From Agitococcus lubricus (GTDB lineage: Bacteria > Pseudomonadota > Gammaproteobacteria > Pseudomonadales > Moraxellaceae): 64,000 bases of DNA. Shown here one piece after another: positions 53,726 to 62,237 of the stretch. The stretch lies in assembly GCF_003051055.1 (NCBI RefSeq), contig NZ_QAON01000016.1:1-64000 (forward strand), read 5' to 3'. Position 1 is the first letter of the stretch, and each line of letters starts with the position of its first letter. Below the pieces are notes generated by a model. That model was given only the letters and a program-made list of their open reading frames with translations, made no database searches and had not been told where the DNA came from. The position numbers were made by a program, and so were the translations under genes.

Positions 53726-54301
53726 ATGTTAAGAGTCCTGTTAGTAAATGATACCAATAAACAGGTTGGCCGATTGCGGGCAGCATTGATGCAAGCAGGA
53801 TGTGATGTCGTTGAAGAGGTTACGTCAGCTTTGATGATTCCTAAAAAAGTAGCCGACCTCAAGGCAGATGTCGTGATTATTGATACCGACTCACCAAGCC
53901 GAGATGTGTTGGAGCAAATTTGTGTGGTCAGTCAAGATGCGCCTAAACCGATAGTGATGGTCAGTGAAGACACTCAACCGGCGGCGATTAAAGCGGCGAT
54001 TAAAGCAGGCGTTTCTGCTTATGTGGTTGAAGATATTGACCCACAGCGTTTAAGTGCAGTATTGGATATTGCTCAAGCACGTTTTGAGCAAGACCAAGCC
54101 TTGATGCAACAAATTAGACAAGCCGAATCGAAATTAAATGAACGTAAAGTCGTAGAACGTGCAAAGGGCTTATTGATGCAATTACGCAATATGACCGAAG
54201 CAGAGGCTTATCATGCGATGCGTAAAATGGCGATGGACCGTAATATCCGCATTATTGATGTTGCGCAAAAGTTACTATCTATGAATGATTTATTGACCTA
54301 A
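53726..54301 (+). CDS. nasT: ANTAR-domain antiterminator NasT
   Basis: NasT binds a two-hairpin RNA leader to prevent termination, normally held in check by nitrate sensor NasS. The 191-residue protein has a pseudo-receiver (1-120, VLLVNDTNKQVGRLRAAL, VVIIDTDSPS) and a C-terminal ANTAR helical bundle (KLNERKVVERAKGLLMQLRNMTEAEAYHAMRK). The ATG at 53726 follows a GGGAG ribosome binding site. The gene lies immediately upstream of the nrt leader it probably controls. No nasS gene is adjacent, which is unusual. Confidence 0.9.
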   Translation: MLRVLLVNDTNKQVGRLRAALMQAGCDVVEEVTSALMIPKKVADLKADVVIIDTDSPSRDVLEQICVVSQDAPKPIVMVSEDTQPAAIKAAIKAGVSAYVVEDIDPQRLSAVLDIAQARFEQDQALMQQIRQAESKLNERKVVERAKGLLMQLRNMTEAEAYHAMRKMAMDRNIRIIDVAQKLLSMNDLLT

Positions 54302-54325
54302 GCCTATCAGTCAACAACATAGATA

Positions 54326-54349
54326 AACCGCCTACAAGGCGGTTTTTTT
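54326..54349 (+). terminator. Intrinsic terminator of nasT
   Basis: AACCGCCT (54326-54333) and AGGCGGTT (54337-54344) form an 8-bp stem with ACA loop, followed by TTTTT. It separates nasT from the nrt promoter. Confidence 0.92.
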
Positions 54350-54426
54350 ATGGCGCTATTTGCGGTAGCAACCACGATGGAGGCTACTCAAAAAGCTATC
54401 TGCCTCATTTTGGACAACATAAATTA

Positions 54427-54501
54427 TGCACCAATAGCTGTCAGCCCCATAAAAATATGCACCATTCACGATATTGGTGCAAAACATGCACTTAAATGGT
54501 G
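54427..54501 (+). promoter_or_regulatory. NtrC-type half-site array upstream of nrt
   Basis: TGCACCA occurs at 54427-54433 and 54458-54464, the inverted TGGTGCA at 54475-54481, and a full NtrC-like site TGCACT-TAAAT-GGTG at 54487-54501. NtrC's consensus is TGCACY-N5-GGTGCA. The last site lies about 32 bp before the sigma-54 -24 element, closer than usual, but the array as a whole is at enhancer distance. Confidence 0.7.
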
Positions 54502-54532
54502 AAAAATACTTTTTTGAGATGTTTTGTGAAGT

Positions 54533-54548
54533 TGGCACAAGGGTTGCA
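54533..54548 (+). promoter_or_regulatory. Sigma-54 promoter of the nrt operon
   Basis: TGGCAC-AAGGG-TTGCA matches the sigma-54 consensus TGGCAC-N5-TTGCW completely. Transcription should begin near 54559, giving a leader of about 248 nt before nrtA. Confidence 0.9.
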
Positions 54549-54558
54549 ATATATTTAG

Positions 54559-54691
54559 CGAGAGCGCTCCTTTGGCCAATGTTGGCTTATACGCTTTCCG
54601 ATACTTAATAACCCGCTCCTTATTAGGTATCCGAAACTTGGTTGGGACAATGGCGTCCAGATGCTTAATTGCTGAAGGACGCCTTTTTTTT
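54559..54691 (+). ncRNA. nrt leader with ANTAR-type hairpins and attenuator
   Basis: Two short hairpins each present a hexaloop with A at position 1 and G at position 4, the ANTAR-target rule. P1 is GGCC-AATGTT-GGCT (54574-54587) and P2 is GGAC-AATGGC-GTCC (54645-54658). Between them a 12-bp stem (54600-54611 with 54620-54631, one G-T pair) may bring them together. The 3' arm of P2 is part of the terminator's 5' arm, so NasT stabilising P2 would block termination. The P1-P2 distance is longer than in the cases I know. Confidence 0.75.
54652..54691 (+). terminator. Attenuator terminator in the nrt leader
   Basis: GGCGTCC (54652-54658) pairs with GGACGCC (54677-54683), followed by eight T residues. 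It is mutually exclusive with hairpin P2 and lies 116 bp before the nrtA ATG. Confidence 0.88.
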
Positions 54692-54806
54692 GCCTTTTTT
54701 TTACCAAAATTGAACTTATTCGGTTTTTTGTCGCTTGTTGGCACTGTGTTTGTATAGTGTAGACAGGGAAAAATCCTGAGTAAGTTCACCGAGATTGAGG
54801 TTCATC

Positions 54807-56105
54807 ATGGTGCATTTACCAAACGAAGAAACAAACTTAATTTTAACGAATGATACTGTCCCCCAAGTCCAACAAAGTCGTCGTGATTTTTTGAAACAAT
54901 CGGCAGTGGCAGCGGGGGCAGGCTTAATGGGAGGCGGAATGATGAGCTTGTCCACCAGTGCATGGGCTGCGGGTAGTGATAAACCAGAAAAAACCGAAGT
55001 GAAAGTGGGGTTTATTCCCTTAACGGATTGTGCACCGATTGTGGTGGCCTCCGTATTAGGTTTTGACAAAAAATACGGCATCAAAATTACACCCAGCAAA
55101 GAAGCCTCATGGGCAGGCGTACGCGATAAGCTCTTAAATGGCGAGTTAGATGCTGCCCATGTATTGTATGGTTTAATTTATGGCGTACAGTTAGGTATTG
55201 GTAGTACAGCGAAAGACATGGCTGTTTTGATGACGCTCAACCAAAATGGTCAAGCCATTACGCTCTCGAATCAATTAAAAGAGCAGGGGGTTGTCGATGG
55301 TAAATCACTCAAACGGATGATTGATTCCAATAAACGCGAATACACGTTTGCGCAAACCTTCCCAACAGGCACACATGCGATGTGGTTATATTATTGGCTA
55401 GCTGCTTATGGTATTGACCCTATGAACGATGTCAAAACCATCGTGGTGCCACCGCCACAAATGGTCGCCAATATGCGCGTGGGTAATATGGACGGTTATT
55501 GCGTGGGTGAACCTTGGGGAGCGCGTGCGATTAGTGATGGTATTGGTTTTACAACGGCAACGACGCAAGAAATTTGGCCAAATCATCCCGAAAAAGTCTT
55601 GGGTTGTACCAAAGCCTTTATTACACAATATCCCAATACCGCACGCGCCATGTTAATGGCGGTACTAGAAGCCAGTCGTTATATTGACGACATCAAAAAT
55701 CGTCCTGCGGTGGCCAAGTTAATTGCAGACAAATCCTATGTGAATGCACCAGAGCAAGTGATTGAACAACGCTTCTTGGGTAATTATGACAACGGTATTG
55801 GTCGTAAATGGAAAGATACAAACCCGATGCAGTTTTATCGCAATGGTGAAGTGTCCTTCCCTTACTTATCTGATGGCATGTGGTTCTTAACGCAACATAA
55901 GCGTTGGGGTTTGTTAAAGAAAGAGGTGGATTATTTAGCGGTGGCTAAGTCCATCAACCAAATTGATATGTATAAAGAAGCCGCTAGCCAAATTGGTGTA
56001 CCTGTACCTAGCAGCCCGATGCGTAGCAGTAAACTCATTGATGGCAAAGTATGGGATGGTTCTAATCCTAAAGCTTATGCCGCTAGTTTTGCCATTAAAG
56101 TCTAA
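54807..56105 (+). CDS. nrtA: Nitrate/nitrite ABC transporter substrate-binding protein
   Basis: This is a 432-residue NrtA/CmpA-family binding protein. A Tat signal lies at residues 24-60 (SRRDFLKQ, then a hydrophobic AGAGLMGGGMMSLS and AWA cleavage site). The body begins VKVGFIPLTDCAPIVVAS, typical of the family. Conserved segments are EASWAGVRDKL, THAMWLYYWLAAYGIDP and GYCVGEPWGARA. A TTG-started extension (54795) is not preferred because the ATG at 54807 has a GAGG site. NasS is a cytosolic relative of NrtA, but this copy has an export signal, so it should be the transporter component. Confidence 0.93.
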   Translation: MVHLPNEETNLILTNDTVPQVQQSRRDFLKQSAVAAGAGLMGGGMMSLSTSAWAAGSDKPEKTEVKVGFIPLTDCAPIVVASVLGFDKKYGIKITPSKEASWAGVRDKLLNGELDAAHVLYGLIYGVQLGIGSTAKDMAVLMTLNQNGQAITLSNQLKEQGVVDGKSLKRMIDSNKREYTFAQTFPTGTHAMWLYYWLAAYGIDPMNDVKTIVVPPPQMVANMRVGNMDGYCVGEPWGARAISDGIGFTTATTQEIWPNHPEKVLGCTKAFITQYPNTARAMLMAVLEASRYIDDIKNRPAVAKLIADKSYVNAPEQVIEQRFLGNYDNGIGRKWKDTNPMQFYRNGEVSFPYLSDGMWFLTQHKRWGLLKKEVDYLAVAKSINQIDMYKEAASQIGVPVPSSPMRSSKLIDGKVWDGSNPKAYAASFAIKV

Positions 56106-56116
56106 GGAGTACCATC

Positions 56117-56971
56117 ATGAGTTTAGTGACAACCACTGTGAGTGCGACCACCAGTAGCAAAAAAGCAGAGGCGAAGTTTCAAATGCCTGCCCTCATGGTA
56201 AAGCCTGCGGCTGTTGTGCGTTGGGCTTTTCCACCAATGTTAGGGATTGCTTTATTTATCTTTGCATGGGCGATTTTGCATCATTTTCGCCCCGAGTTAC
56301 CAGGCCCTGTGAGTACATGGGCATCAGCAGTAGCGTTATTTTCTGACCCCTTTTATAACAATGGACCTAACGACCAAGGTATTGGTTGGAACATTCTTAA
56401 CTCTTTAGGGCGCGTGGGCTTAGGCTTTGGCTTAGCCGCGTTGATTGGGATTCCCTTAGGTTTTATCTTGGGACGTGTGCAATTTATTAACCAAATGTTT
56501 GCACCTATCATTTCTTTACTCAGACCTGTGTCGCCATTGGCATGGTTGCCTATTGGTTTGTTAGTATTTAAGTCGGCTGAGCCAGCCTCGATTTGGGTGA
56601 TTTTTATCTCCAGTATTTGGCCGATTATTTTGAATACAGCGGCTGGCGTGTCACAAGTTCCGCAAGACTATTTGAATGTTGCACGGGTGTTGCGCTTATC
56701 CGAATGGAAAGTGTTTACCACTATCTTGTTTCCATCCAGTTTGCCTTATTTATTGACGGGTATCCGCCTCTCGATTGGTGTTGCTTGGTTAGTAATTGTC
56801 GCGGCTGAAATGTTAACAGGGGGGGTTGGCTTGGGCTTTTGGGTGTGGGATGAGTGGAACAATCTCAACGTCGAACACATTTTGATTGCAATCTTTGTGG
56901 TGGGTATTGTCGGCTTACTGTTAGAGCAAGCCTTACTATTACTCGCCAAACGCTTCTCTTACGACGCTTAA
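56117..56971 (+). CDS. nrtB: Nitrate/nitrite ABC transporter permease
   Basis: This 284-residue integral membrane protein has six predicted helices. It carries the permease EAA-type motif near residues 190-215 (VPQDYLNVARVLRLSEWKVF) and LGRVGLGFGLAALIGIPLGF. The final VAAEMLTGGVGLGFWVWDEWNN is typical of NrtB/SsuC-type permeases. It lies 11 bp after nrtA. Confidence 0.94.
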   Translation: MSLVTTTVSATTSSKKAEAKFQMPALMVKPAAVVRWAFPPMLGIALFIFAWAILHHFRPELPGPVSTWASAVALFSDPFYNNGPNDQGIGWNILNSLGRVGLGFGLAALIGIPLGFILGRVQFINQMFAPIISLLRPVSPLAWLPIGLLVFKSAEPASIWVIFISSIWPIILNTAAGVSQVPQDYLNVARVLRLSEWKVFTTILFPSSLPYLLTGIRLSIGVAWLVIVAAEMLTGGVGLGFWVWDEWNNLNVEHILIAIFVVGIVGLLLEQALLLLAKRFSYDA

Positions 56972-57002
56972 TTCACCCACGTTTCAAGTAACTTAATTTG
57001 TG

Positions 57003-57030
57003 CCCATACCTCTGTTTTAGGAGGTATTGG
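57003..57030 (+). repeat. Intercistronic hairpin between nrtB and the ATPase gene
   Basis: CCC-ATACCTC (57003-57012) can pair with GAGGTAT-TGGG (57021-57031) around a TGTTTTAG loop, with one bulge. No T tract follows. Such hairpins between operon genes often stabilise or segment mRNA. Confidence 0.55.
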
Positions 57031-57080
57031 GAGCGGCTTGCCTAAAAAAGCCATACCCACAGCATAGCTCGAGGTGTACG

Positions 57081-57872
57081 ATGAACAAGTATGTAAATAT
57101 TGAAAATGTCGCCATGCGTTTTGAAACCAAAAAAGGAACGTTTGAAGCGTTGCGTGACATCAATTTGACCATTGCCGAAGGCGAGTTTGTCTCGTTAATT
57201 GGCCATTCTGGATGTGGCAAATCAACCTTGTTGAATTTAATTGCAGGTCTGACTTTGCCCAGTGACGGTTATTTGTTTTGTAATGGCCGTGAGATTGCAG
57301 GACCTGGCCCTGACCGTGGTGTTGTCTTCCAAAATCATTCATTATTACCGTGGTTGACCTGTTTTGATAATGTTTATTTAGCCGTTGAACGGGTGTTTGG
57401 CGATAAAGAAACGAAAAAACAATTACAAGAGCGTACCCATGCCGCCTTAAAGCTGGTCGGCTTGACGCATGCAACGCACAAATATCCCAAAGAGATTTCG
57501 GGTGGTATGAAACAACGGGTAGGTATTGCCCGCGCCTTAGCGATGAAACCACAGGTGTTGTTGATGGATGAACCCTTTGGTGCCTTAGATGCACTCACAC
57601 GTGCACATCTACAAGATGAGTTACTAAAAATTGTTGCAGATACTAAAGCAACCGTCGTCATGGTCACCCATGATGTGGATGAAGCCGTCTTATTGTCAGA
57701 CCGTATTGTGATGATGACCAATGGCCCTTCGGCGACGATTGGCGAGATTCTCACCGTCGATTTGGCAAAACCACGAGACCGTATGCAGTTAGCTAACGAC
57801 GCGCATTATCACCATTTACGTTCGGTCGTCTTAGAGTTCTTATACAAAAAGCACTTACGACCCGCCGCTTAA
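57081..57872 (+). CDS. nrtD: Nitrate/nitrite ABC transporter ATPase
   Basis: This 263-residue ABC ATPase has Walker [14 protein letters not shown] loop [11 protein letters not shown], signature [14 protein letters not shown], Walker [17 protein letters not shown] and H loop [10 protein letters not shown]. It is a single-domain NrtD/NasD-type subunit, not the NrtC fusion with a binding domain. The ATG at 57081 has a GAGGTG ribosome binding site; the ORF upstream of it is only an open extension. Confidence 0.94.
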   Translation: MNKYVNIENVAMRFETKKGTFEALRDINLTIAEGEFVSLIGHSGCGKSTLLNLIAGLTLPSDGYLFCNGREIAGPGPDRGVVFQNHSLLPWLTCFDNVYLAVERVFGDKETKKQLQERTHAALKLVGLTHATHKYPKEISGGMKQRVGIARALAMKPQVLLMDEPFGALDALTRAHLQDELLKIVADTKATVVMVTHDVDEAVLLSDRIVMMTNGPSATIGEILTVDLAKPRDRMQLANDAHYHHLRSVVLEFLYKKHLRPAA

Positions 57873-57902
57873 TTCGTTCTCGTCCGTTGTATTAGCACAG
57901 AG

Positions 57903-57924
57903 GGCGATGGCATTAGCCATCACC
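57903..57924 (+). repeat. Hairpin after the nrt ATPase gene
   Basis: GATGGC (57906-57911) and GCCATC (57916-57921) flank ATTA, with outer GG/CC pairing. It has no T run, so it may reduce but not end transcription into the following barrel gene. Confidence 0.5.
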
Positions 57925-57968
57925 CCTTAGCGTAGCTTTGCCTAAATTTTGACAAAAGGTACTTTATT

Positions 57969-59192
57969 ATGAACAAGTTACTTGCCATATCCATCAGCGT
58001 TGCCACATTATTTCCCAGTTTAGCTTTTGCCGATGCCCAAGAATTGATGACAGCCATCAGTAGCGGTAAGGCGGCGATGGACGTTCGTTTGCGTACAGAA
58101 TGGGTTGATTTTACTACCACAAAAGAAGCAACTGCTATTACTGTTCGTAGCACATTGGCCTATAAAACGGCTGATTATCAAGGATTTACAGGTTTTATCC
58201 AATTTGAAGATGTAACGAACTTAGGTAAAGAAGATTATAACAGTACCCTTAATGGTAAAACCCAATATGGAACGATTGCTGACCCATCACTGACTCAAGT
58301 AAACCAAGTTTTTATTGAGGCTTATGGTGCAAAAGTGGGGCGTCAAAAAATTGTCTATGACAATGCCCGTTTTGTTGGTGATGTGGCGTGGCGGCAAAAT
58401 GACCAAACCTTTGATGCTGTTACGTATACCAATAAAGTGTTAATACCAAGTACTACGTTGAACTTGGGGTATGTCAATAAAATACATAATATTGTGGGTA
58501 AAATTATTCCTGTATCTGCCCCGATGTTAAATGTGCGTTATAGCCACGTTGCAGGTGATTTTGGTGTTAATGCCAGTGCCTTTTATTATGGTGTTGAATA
58601 CGATGCAGTAGCGGCAACTAATGCAAATGTTGCACAGAATGTATCTCCTGCTGGCTCTTTTCAACATATAGGCACCAAAATAGATGGTTCTTTTAAGGAC
58701 TTTTTATATGAAGTCTCTTTTGCGCAACAATCTGAATATGCGGATGCAACCCCTGTAGGAACGCCCGATGCTAATTATATAGACTTGCAACTGGGTTATA
58801 ATTTGGGGCCTGTTACAATCAAACTGCAACAAGAACTTTTAGAAAAAGGCTTTAAAACCCCCTTAGCTACTCTGCATGCGTTTAACGGTTGGGCAGACAA
58901 ATTTTTGATAACTCCAGTTAACGGTTTAGAAGATACCAATATTAAAGTATTAGCTAAATACGCTGGTTTAAACGTTGTCTTAGCAGGTCATAGCTTTAAG
59001 ACTGACACAGATAGTATTACTTTAGGTACTGAGTTGAACTTTTCTGTGGCTAAAAATATCAACAAAAATCTTTCTGTCATGCTAAAAGGCGCAGTTTATG
59101 AAGCGGATACGGATGCTAAAACATTGACAACAGATGCAGGACTTAAAACGGATACTAAAAAAGGCTGGGTACAAGCCATGTATAAATTTTAA
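57969..59192 (+). CDS. Outer-membrane beta-barrel (alginate-export-like porin)
   Basis: This 407-residue protein has a signal peptide (MNKLLAISISVATLFPSLAFA) and many short amphipathic strands, ending in an aromatic C-terminus (WVQAMYKF) as needed for barrel assembly. Segments MDVRLRTEWVDFT, TVRSTLAYKTADYQGFTGFIQFEDV and KVGRQKIVYDNARFVGDVAWRQNDQTFD resemble the alginate-export/OprB-like barrel family. Its position right after nrtABD and before a shared terminator suggests it passes nitrate or nitrite across the outer membrane; this is inference. Confidence 0.83.
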   Translation: MNKLLAISISVATLFPSLAFADAQELMTAISSGKAAMDVRLRTEWVDFTTTKEATAITVRSTLAYKTADYQGFTGFIQFEDVTNLGKEDYNSTLNGKTQYGTIADPSLTQVNQVFIEAYGAKVGRQKIVYDNARFVGDVAWRQNDQTFDAVTYTNKVLIPSTTLNLGYVNKIHNIVGKIIPVSAPMLNVRYSHVAGDFGVNASAFYYGVEYDAVAATNANVAQNVSPAGSFQHIGTKIDGSFKDFLYEVSFAQQSEYADATPVGTPDANYIDLQLGYNLGPVTIKLQQELLEKGFKTPLATLHAFNGWADKFLITPVNGLEDTNIKVLAKYAGLNVVLAGHSFKTDTDSITLGTELNFSVAKNINKNLSVMLKGAVYEADTDAKTLTTDAGLKTDTKKGWVQAMYKF

Positions 59193-59251
59193 TGACGCCA
59201 GAGGATAAATTAAAAACAACAAGAAAATAATAAAATAATATACCCCGTACT

Positions 59252-59274
59252 TGCCGTCAATCGACGGCATTTTT
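59252..59274 (+). terminator. Terminator of the nrt-porin unit
   Basis: TGCCGTC (59252-59258) and GACGGCA (59263-59269) form a perfect 7-bp stem with an AATC loop, followed by TTTTT and a second T run. Confidence 0.88.
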
Positions 59275-59467
59275 ATTGCTTTTTTTTTAACATTATCACA
59301 AAATCAAACGAGTACCAGCGTACTAATCACACATCAAAGCGCTATGGCGAGAGGGCGGATGTGTTAAATGCTTGGCTTATCGTGTGGTCTATCTGAACAT
59401 AAAACAATCATAAGATAGGTCTGTGCACAATCGGCAAGCACCATAATCAAAAAAACAGGGTTGTATA

Positions 59468-60067
59468 ATGACAAAAAAATTTATTCACATTGGCTGTGGC
59501 AAAAAAAATAAATATGGCACAGCGAGCGGGTTTGCAAATGAAGCATGGCATGAAGTAAGAGTTGATATCTCGGCGGCATGTAAGCCCGATATTCAAGCTG
59601 ATATGTTAGATATGCATATGATTCAATCTGGTGCGGTTGATGCCTTATTTTCTTCGCATAATTTAGAGCATGTGTTTCCTCATCAAGTCCCTACAGCCTT
59701 AGCCGAATTTAAGCGCGTACTCAATCATGAAGGCTTTATGGTCGTTGGCTGCCCAGATTTAGAAGCCATTTGCCAACATATTTTAGATGGTAAACTGATG
59801 GAACCCATGTTTGAAACTAGCTCTGGCCGTATTGCCCCCATCGATATTATTTATGGCTGGCGCGAAGCGCTAGCGAAGGGTGAGCATTATATGGCGCATA
59901 AATGTGGTTTTACGATGGACTCCTTAATCGCCCAAGTGAGAGCCGTTGGCTTCAATAGTATTATTGGCAAGCGTCGAGGCGGTAAATATGATGTATGGAT
60001 ATTAGCCTCAAATAAAAAATGCACATCCGATGAGCTTAAACAGTTAGCTGAGCAATATATTCCGTAG
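59468..60067 (+). CDS. Class I SAM-dependent methyltransferase
   Basis: This 199-residue protein has motif I at IHIGCGKKNKY and RVDISAACKPDIQADML as the acidic strand, followed by VDALFSSHNLEHVFPHQVPTALAE and RVLNHEGFMVVGCPDLE. The SSHNLEHV segment is typical of Methyltransf_11-like proteins acting on sugars or lipids. No substrate can be named. It stands alone, with about 195 bp upstream after the nrt terminator. Confidence 0.85.
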   Translation: MTKKFIHIGCGKKNKYGTASGFANEAWHEVRVDISAACKPDIQADMLDMHMIQSGAVDALFSSHNLEHVFPHQVPTALAEFKRVLNHEGFMVVGCPDLEAICQHILDGKLMEPMFETSSGRIAPIDIIYGWREALAKGEHYMAHKCGFTMDSLIAQVRAVGFNSIIGKRRGGKYDVWILASNKKCTSDELKQLAEQYIP

Positions 60068-60227
60068 TCTAGGCAAACGCTGACCTTGACAAAGACTGTT
60101 ATAGCAAGCGTGTTGTGTCTATTCTTGAGCCTATCAAAATTCGAATAGACATGACCCTATAGGCCGTTTAGCATGAATAAAAATGGCGCAATTTCATGCT
60201 AATCTTTGCTAAAACGGAAATGTCTTT

Positions 60228-61280
60228 ATGTCAGCATCTAGCTCGCTAAGCCGACCTTGGCGAACGCTTTTATTCGTGGTCTTAGCCATTAGTCTGAGTG
60301 CTTGTCAATCCATCAACTATTATCAGCATGCTGTCAAAGGCCAATGGCAAATGATTAGCCAACGCCAATCGATTGATAAGTTACTCATACAAACACCATC
60401 CCCGCAATTACAACACAAATTGCAAACAATTCAAAAAATTCGTGACTTTGCACAACAGCTCGCATTACCAACACGAGGACAGTACGATACCTATGTTGAT
60501 ATTAAACGACCTTATGCAATGTGGTCTTTGTCGGCGACACCCGAGTTGTCTCTACAACTAAAAACGTGGTGCTATTGGTTTTTTGGCTGTTTAAGTTATC
60601 GTAGCTATTTTGATGTACAACTGGCACAAGCTGATGAACAACGACTGATATCGCAAGGTTATGAAACCTATATCAGTAACGTATCGGCATTCTCAACCTT
60701 AGGTATGTTTAGGGACTCCGTACTCAGTAGCCAACTTCAAAAATCGGAACTAGAACTGGCGGAGTTGATTTTTCATGAGTTAGCGCATCAGGTGGTCTAT
60801 GCCGATAATGACCCTGTCTTTAACGAGAGTTTTGCCGAAGTGGTGGCTATGGAGGGCTTAAAGCGATTTTTGGCAGATAAACCTGCATTGTATGCACAAC
60901 ATCAACGCCATAAGTATAAACAACAACAATTTGTCACCTTAGTTCTAGACTATCGTCGGCAACTCGCTAAGTTATATCAAAGTGACCTCACAGCAGATAG
61001 CAAAAGGCAACACAAACAAGAATTACTACAACAATTGAGACAAGGTTATGAGCAGCTAAAAGGAACACAGTGGCAAGGTTATACAGGGTATGATGCGTGG
61101 TTTACCACGCTAAATAATCCAAAACTCAACAGTGTTGCCATTTATAATGCATTGATTCCTGCATTAACAGCACTACTTGCCGCAGAGGATTATGATTTAG
61201 TGAAGTTTTATCAGCGTTGTCAACGCTTAGCCGCTTTACCTAAAAAACAGCGTGACTATATACTGAATTTGTCGATATAA
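60228..61280 (+). CDS. Lipoprotein zinc aminopeptidase (DUF2265-type)
   Basis: This 350-residue predicted aminopeptidase belongs to the PF10023 family. The signal peptide ends in a lipobox (LSAC, with the lipid-bearing Cys around residue 26). The zinc motif HELAHQVVY contains HExxH, and NESFAEVVA supplies a downstream Glu. The rest is helical and Gln/Leu-rich. It should be anchored in the outer or inner membrane, facing the periplasm. A rhomboid protease gene follows by 18 bp. Confidence 0.87.
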   Translation: MSASSSLSRPWRTLLFVVLAISLSACQSINYYQHAVKGQWQMISQRQSIDKLLIQTPSPQLQHKLQTIQKIRDFAQQLALPTRGQYDTYVDIKRPYAMWSLSATPELSLQLKTWCYWFFGCLSYRSYFDVQLAQADEQRLISQGYETYISNVSAFSTLGMFRDSVLSSQLQKSELELAELIFHELAHQVVYADNDPVFNESFAEVVAMEGLKRFLADKPALYAQHQRHKYKQQQFVTLVLDYRRQLAKLYQSDLTADSKRQHKQELLQQLRQGYEQLKGTQWQGYTGYDAWFTTLNNPKLNSVAIYNALIPALTALLAAEDYDLVKFYQRCQRLAALPKKQRDYILNLSI

Positions 61281-61298
61281 ACCTAAGAGTACCCATAG

Positions 61299-62150
61299 AT
61301 GATAGAACTTGCCGCATTTAATGAGCATCGTGTTGCCTTAGCGTTTAGTGATTACCTAAAGTCCTTAAAAATTAATAACCATATTGAAGTTGAACCTGAC
61401 CGTTTTGCTATTTTGGTCTTAACAGAAGAAGACCTGCCAGTAGCAGAGCAGGAGTTAAAAGTCTTTCTCCAAAATCCGAATGATGCACGTTATTGGCAAG
61501 CCTCGTGGCAAACGGGTGAGGTCATCAAAGAAAAACTCCATGATTCTGCTTTTAGTGTGCAAGATGTCATAAGTAATTTATGGGCGCGTTCGGGCGTAGT
61601 CACATTGATGATAAGTGTAGTGTGTATAACGACTTTTATAATATTTGCCTTGTTGGGTAAGCCGGTGTTTGATGCCTTGAGCTACCCAGAAAATATAAAG
61701 CACACGCATGAATATTGGCGGCTACTCACGCCAGTATTTTTGCATTTTAGCTTGTTACATCTGCTATTTAATTTAATTTGGTGGTGGGATTTAGGTGGGC
61801 TAATCGAACAAAGTCAATCTAAAATGCAGCTAATAGGCGTGTTTTTAGCCACGGCGTTATTGAGTAATTTTGCCCAATCTTTTTATGGGGTAGGTTTTGG
61901 TGGCTTGTCGGGCGTGGTATATGGATTATTAGGCTATATTTGGCTTTATCCCATCCTTAATCCTAAGGTTGGCTTTCGTTTGCGACCTGCGATTGTGATT
62001 TTTATGATTGTATGGTTAATGATTGGTTATAGCGGCATATTAGATAATGTACTTGGCCAGTTTGCTAATTCAGCCCATTTAATTGGCTTATTAACAGGCG
62101 TTGGATTAGGTATTGCCTTTGGTTTACTACATCGTTTTGCAAAAAATTAG
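61299..62150 (+). CDS. Rhomboid intramembrane serine protease (GlpG-type)
   Basis: This is a 283-residue protein with a soluble N-terminal domain (about 1-80, GlpG cytoplasmic type) and six membrane helices. Rhomboid features are HFSLLHLLFNLIWWWDLGGLIEQ-like L1/TM2 with HxxxN, the catalytic Ser in GGLSGVVYGLLGY, and the catalytic His in NSAHLIGLLTG. The Ser-His dyad is intact, so the enzyme should be active. It ends beside a stable inverted repeat. Confidence 0.93.
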   Translation: MIELAAFNEHRVALAFSDYLKSLKINNHIEVEPDRFAILVLTEEDLPVAEQELKVFLQNPNDARYWQASWQTGEVIKEKLHDSAFSVQDVISNLWARSGVVTLMISVVCITTFIIFALLGKPVFDALSYPENIKHTHEYWRLLTPVFLHFSLLHLLFNLIWWWDLGGLIEQSQSKMQLIGVFLATALLSNFAQSFYGVGFGGLSGVVYGLLGYIWLYPILNPKVGFRLRPAIVIFMIVWLMIGYSGILDNVLGQFANSAHLIGLLTGVGLGIAFGLLHRFAKN

Positions 62151-62168
62151 TCTACTATTTGTTAAGCC

Positions 62169-62193
62169 TGTCGAAGAGGATAGCTCTTCGACA
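62169..62193. repeat. 9-bp inverted repeat between convergent genes
   Basis: TGTCGAAGA (62169-62177) and TCTTCGACA (62185-62193) flank a 7-base loop. It lies between the rhomboid gene and the convergent roadblock gene. The TTCGACA core with CAGCTCA after it resembles dispersed REP-like repeats seen in many genomes. There is no T tract. Confidence 0.65.
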
Positions 62194-62237
62194 CAGCTCA
62201 AAGCATACGCTTAAACTTTCTGATTCACACGCGTGAA

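Noticed and set aside
54572-54757. A 61-codon plus-strand ORF as a leader peptide
   Set aside because: It has no ribosome binding site and includes the terminator T tract (encoding a Phe-rich stretch); the RNA hairpins explain the region better.
54466-54789. A 107-codon minus-strand ORF upstream of nrtA
   Set aside because: It runs through the promoter, hairpins and terminator of the leader on the opposite strand; the Lys-rich translation is explained by T runs.
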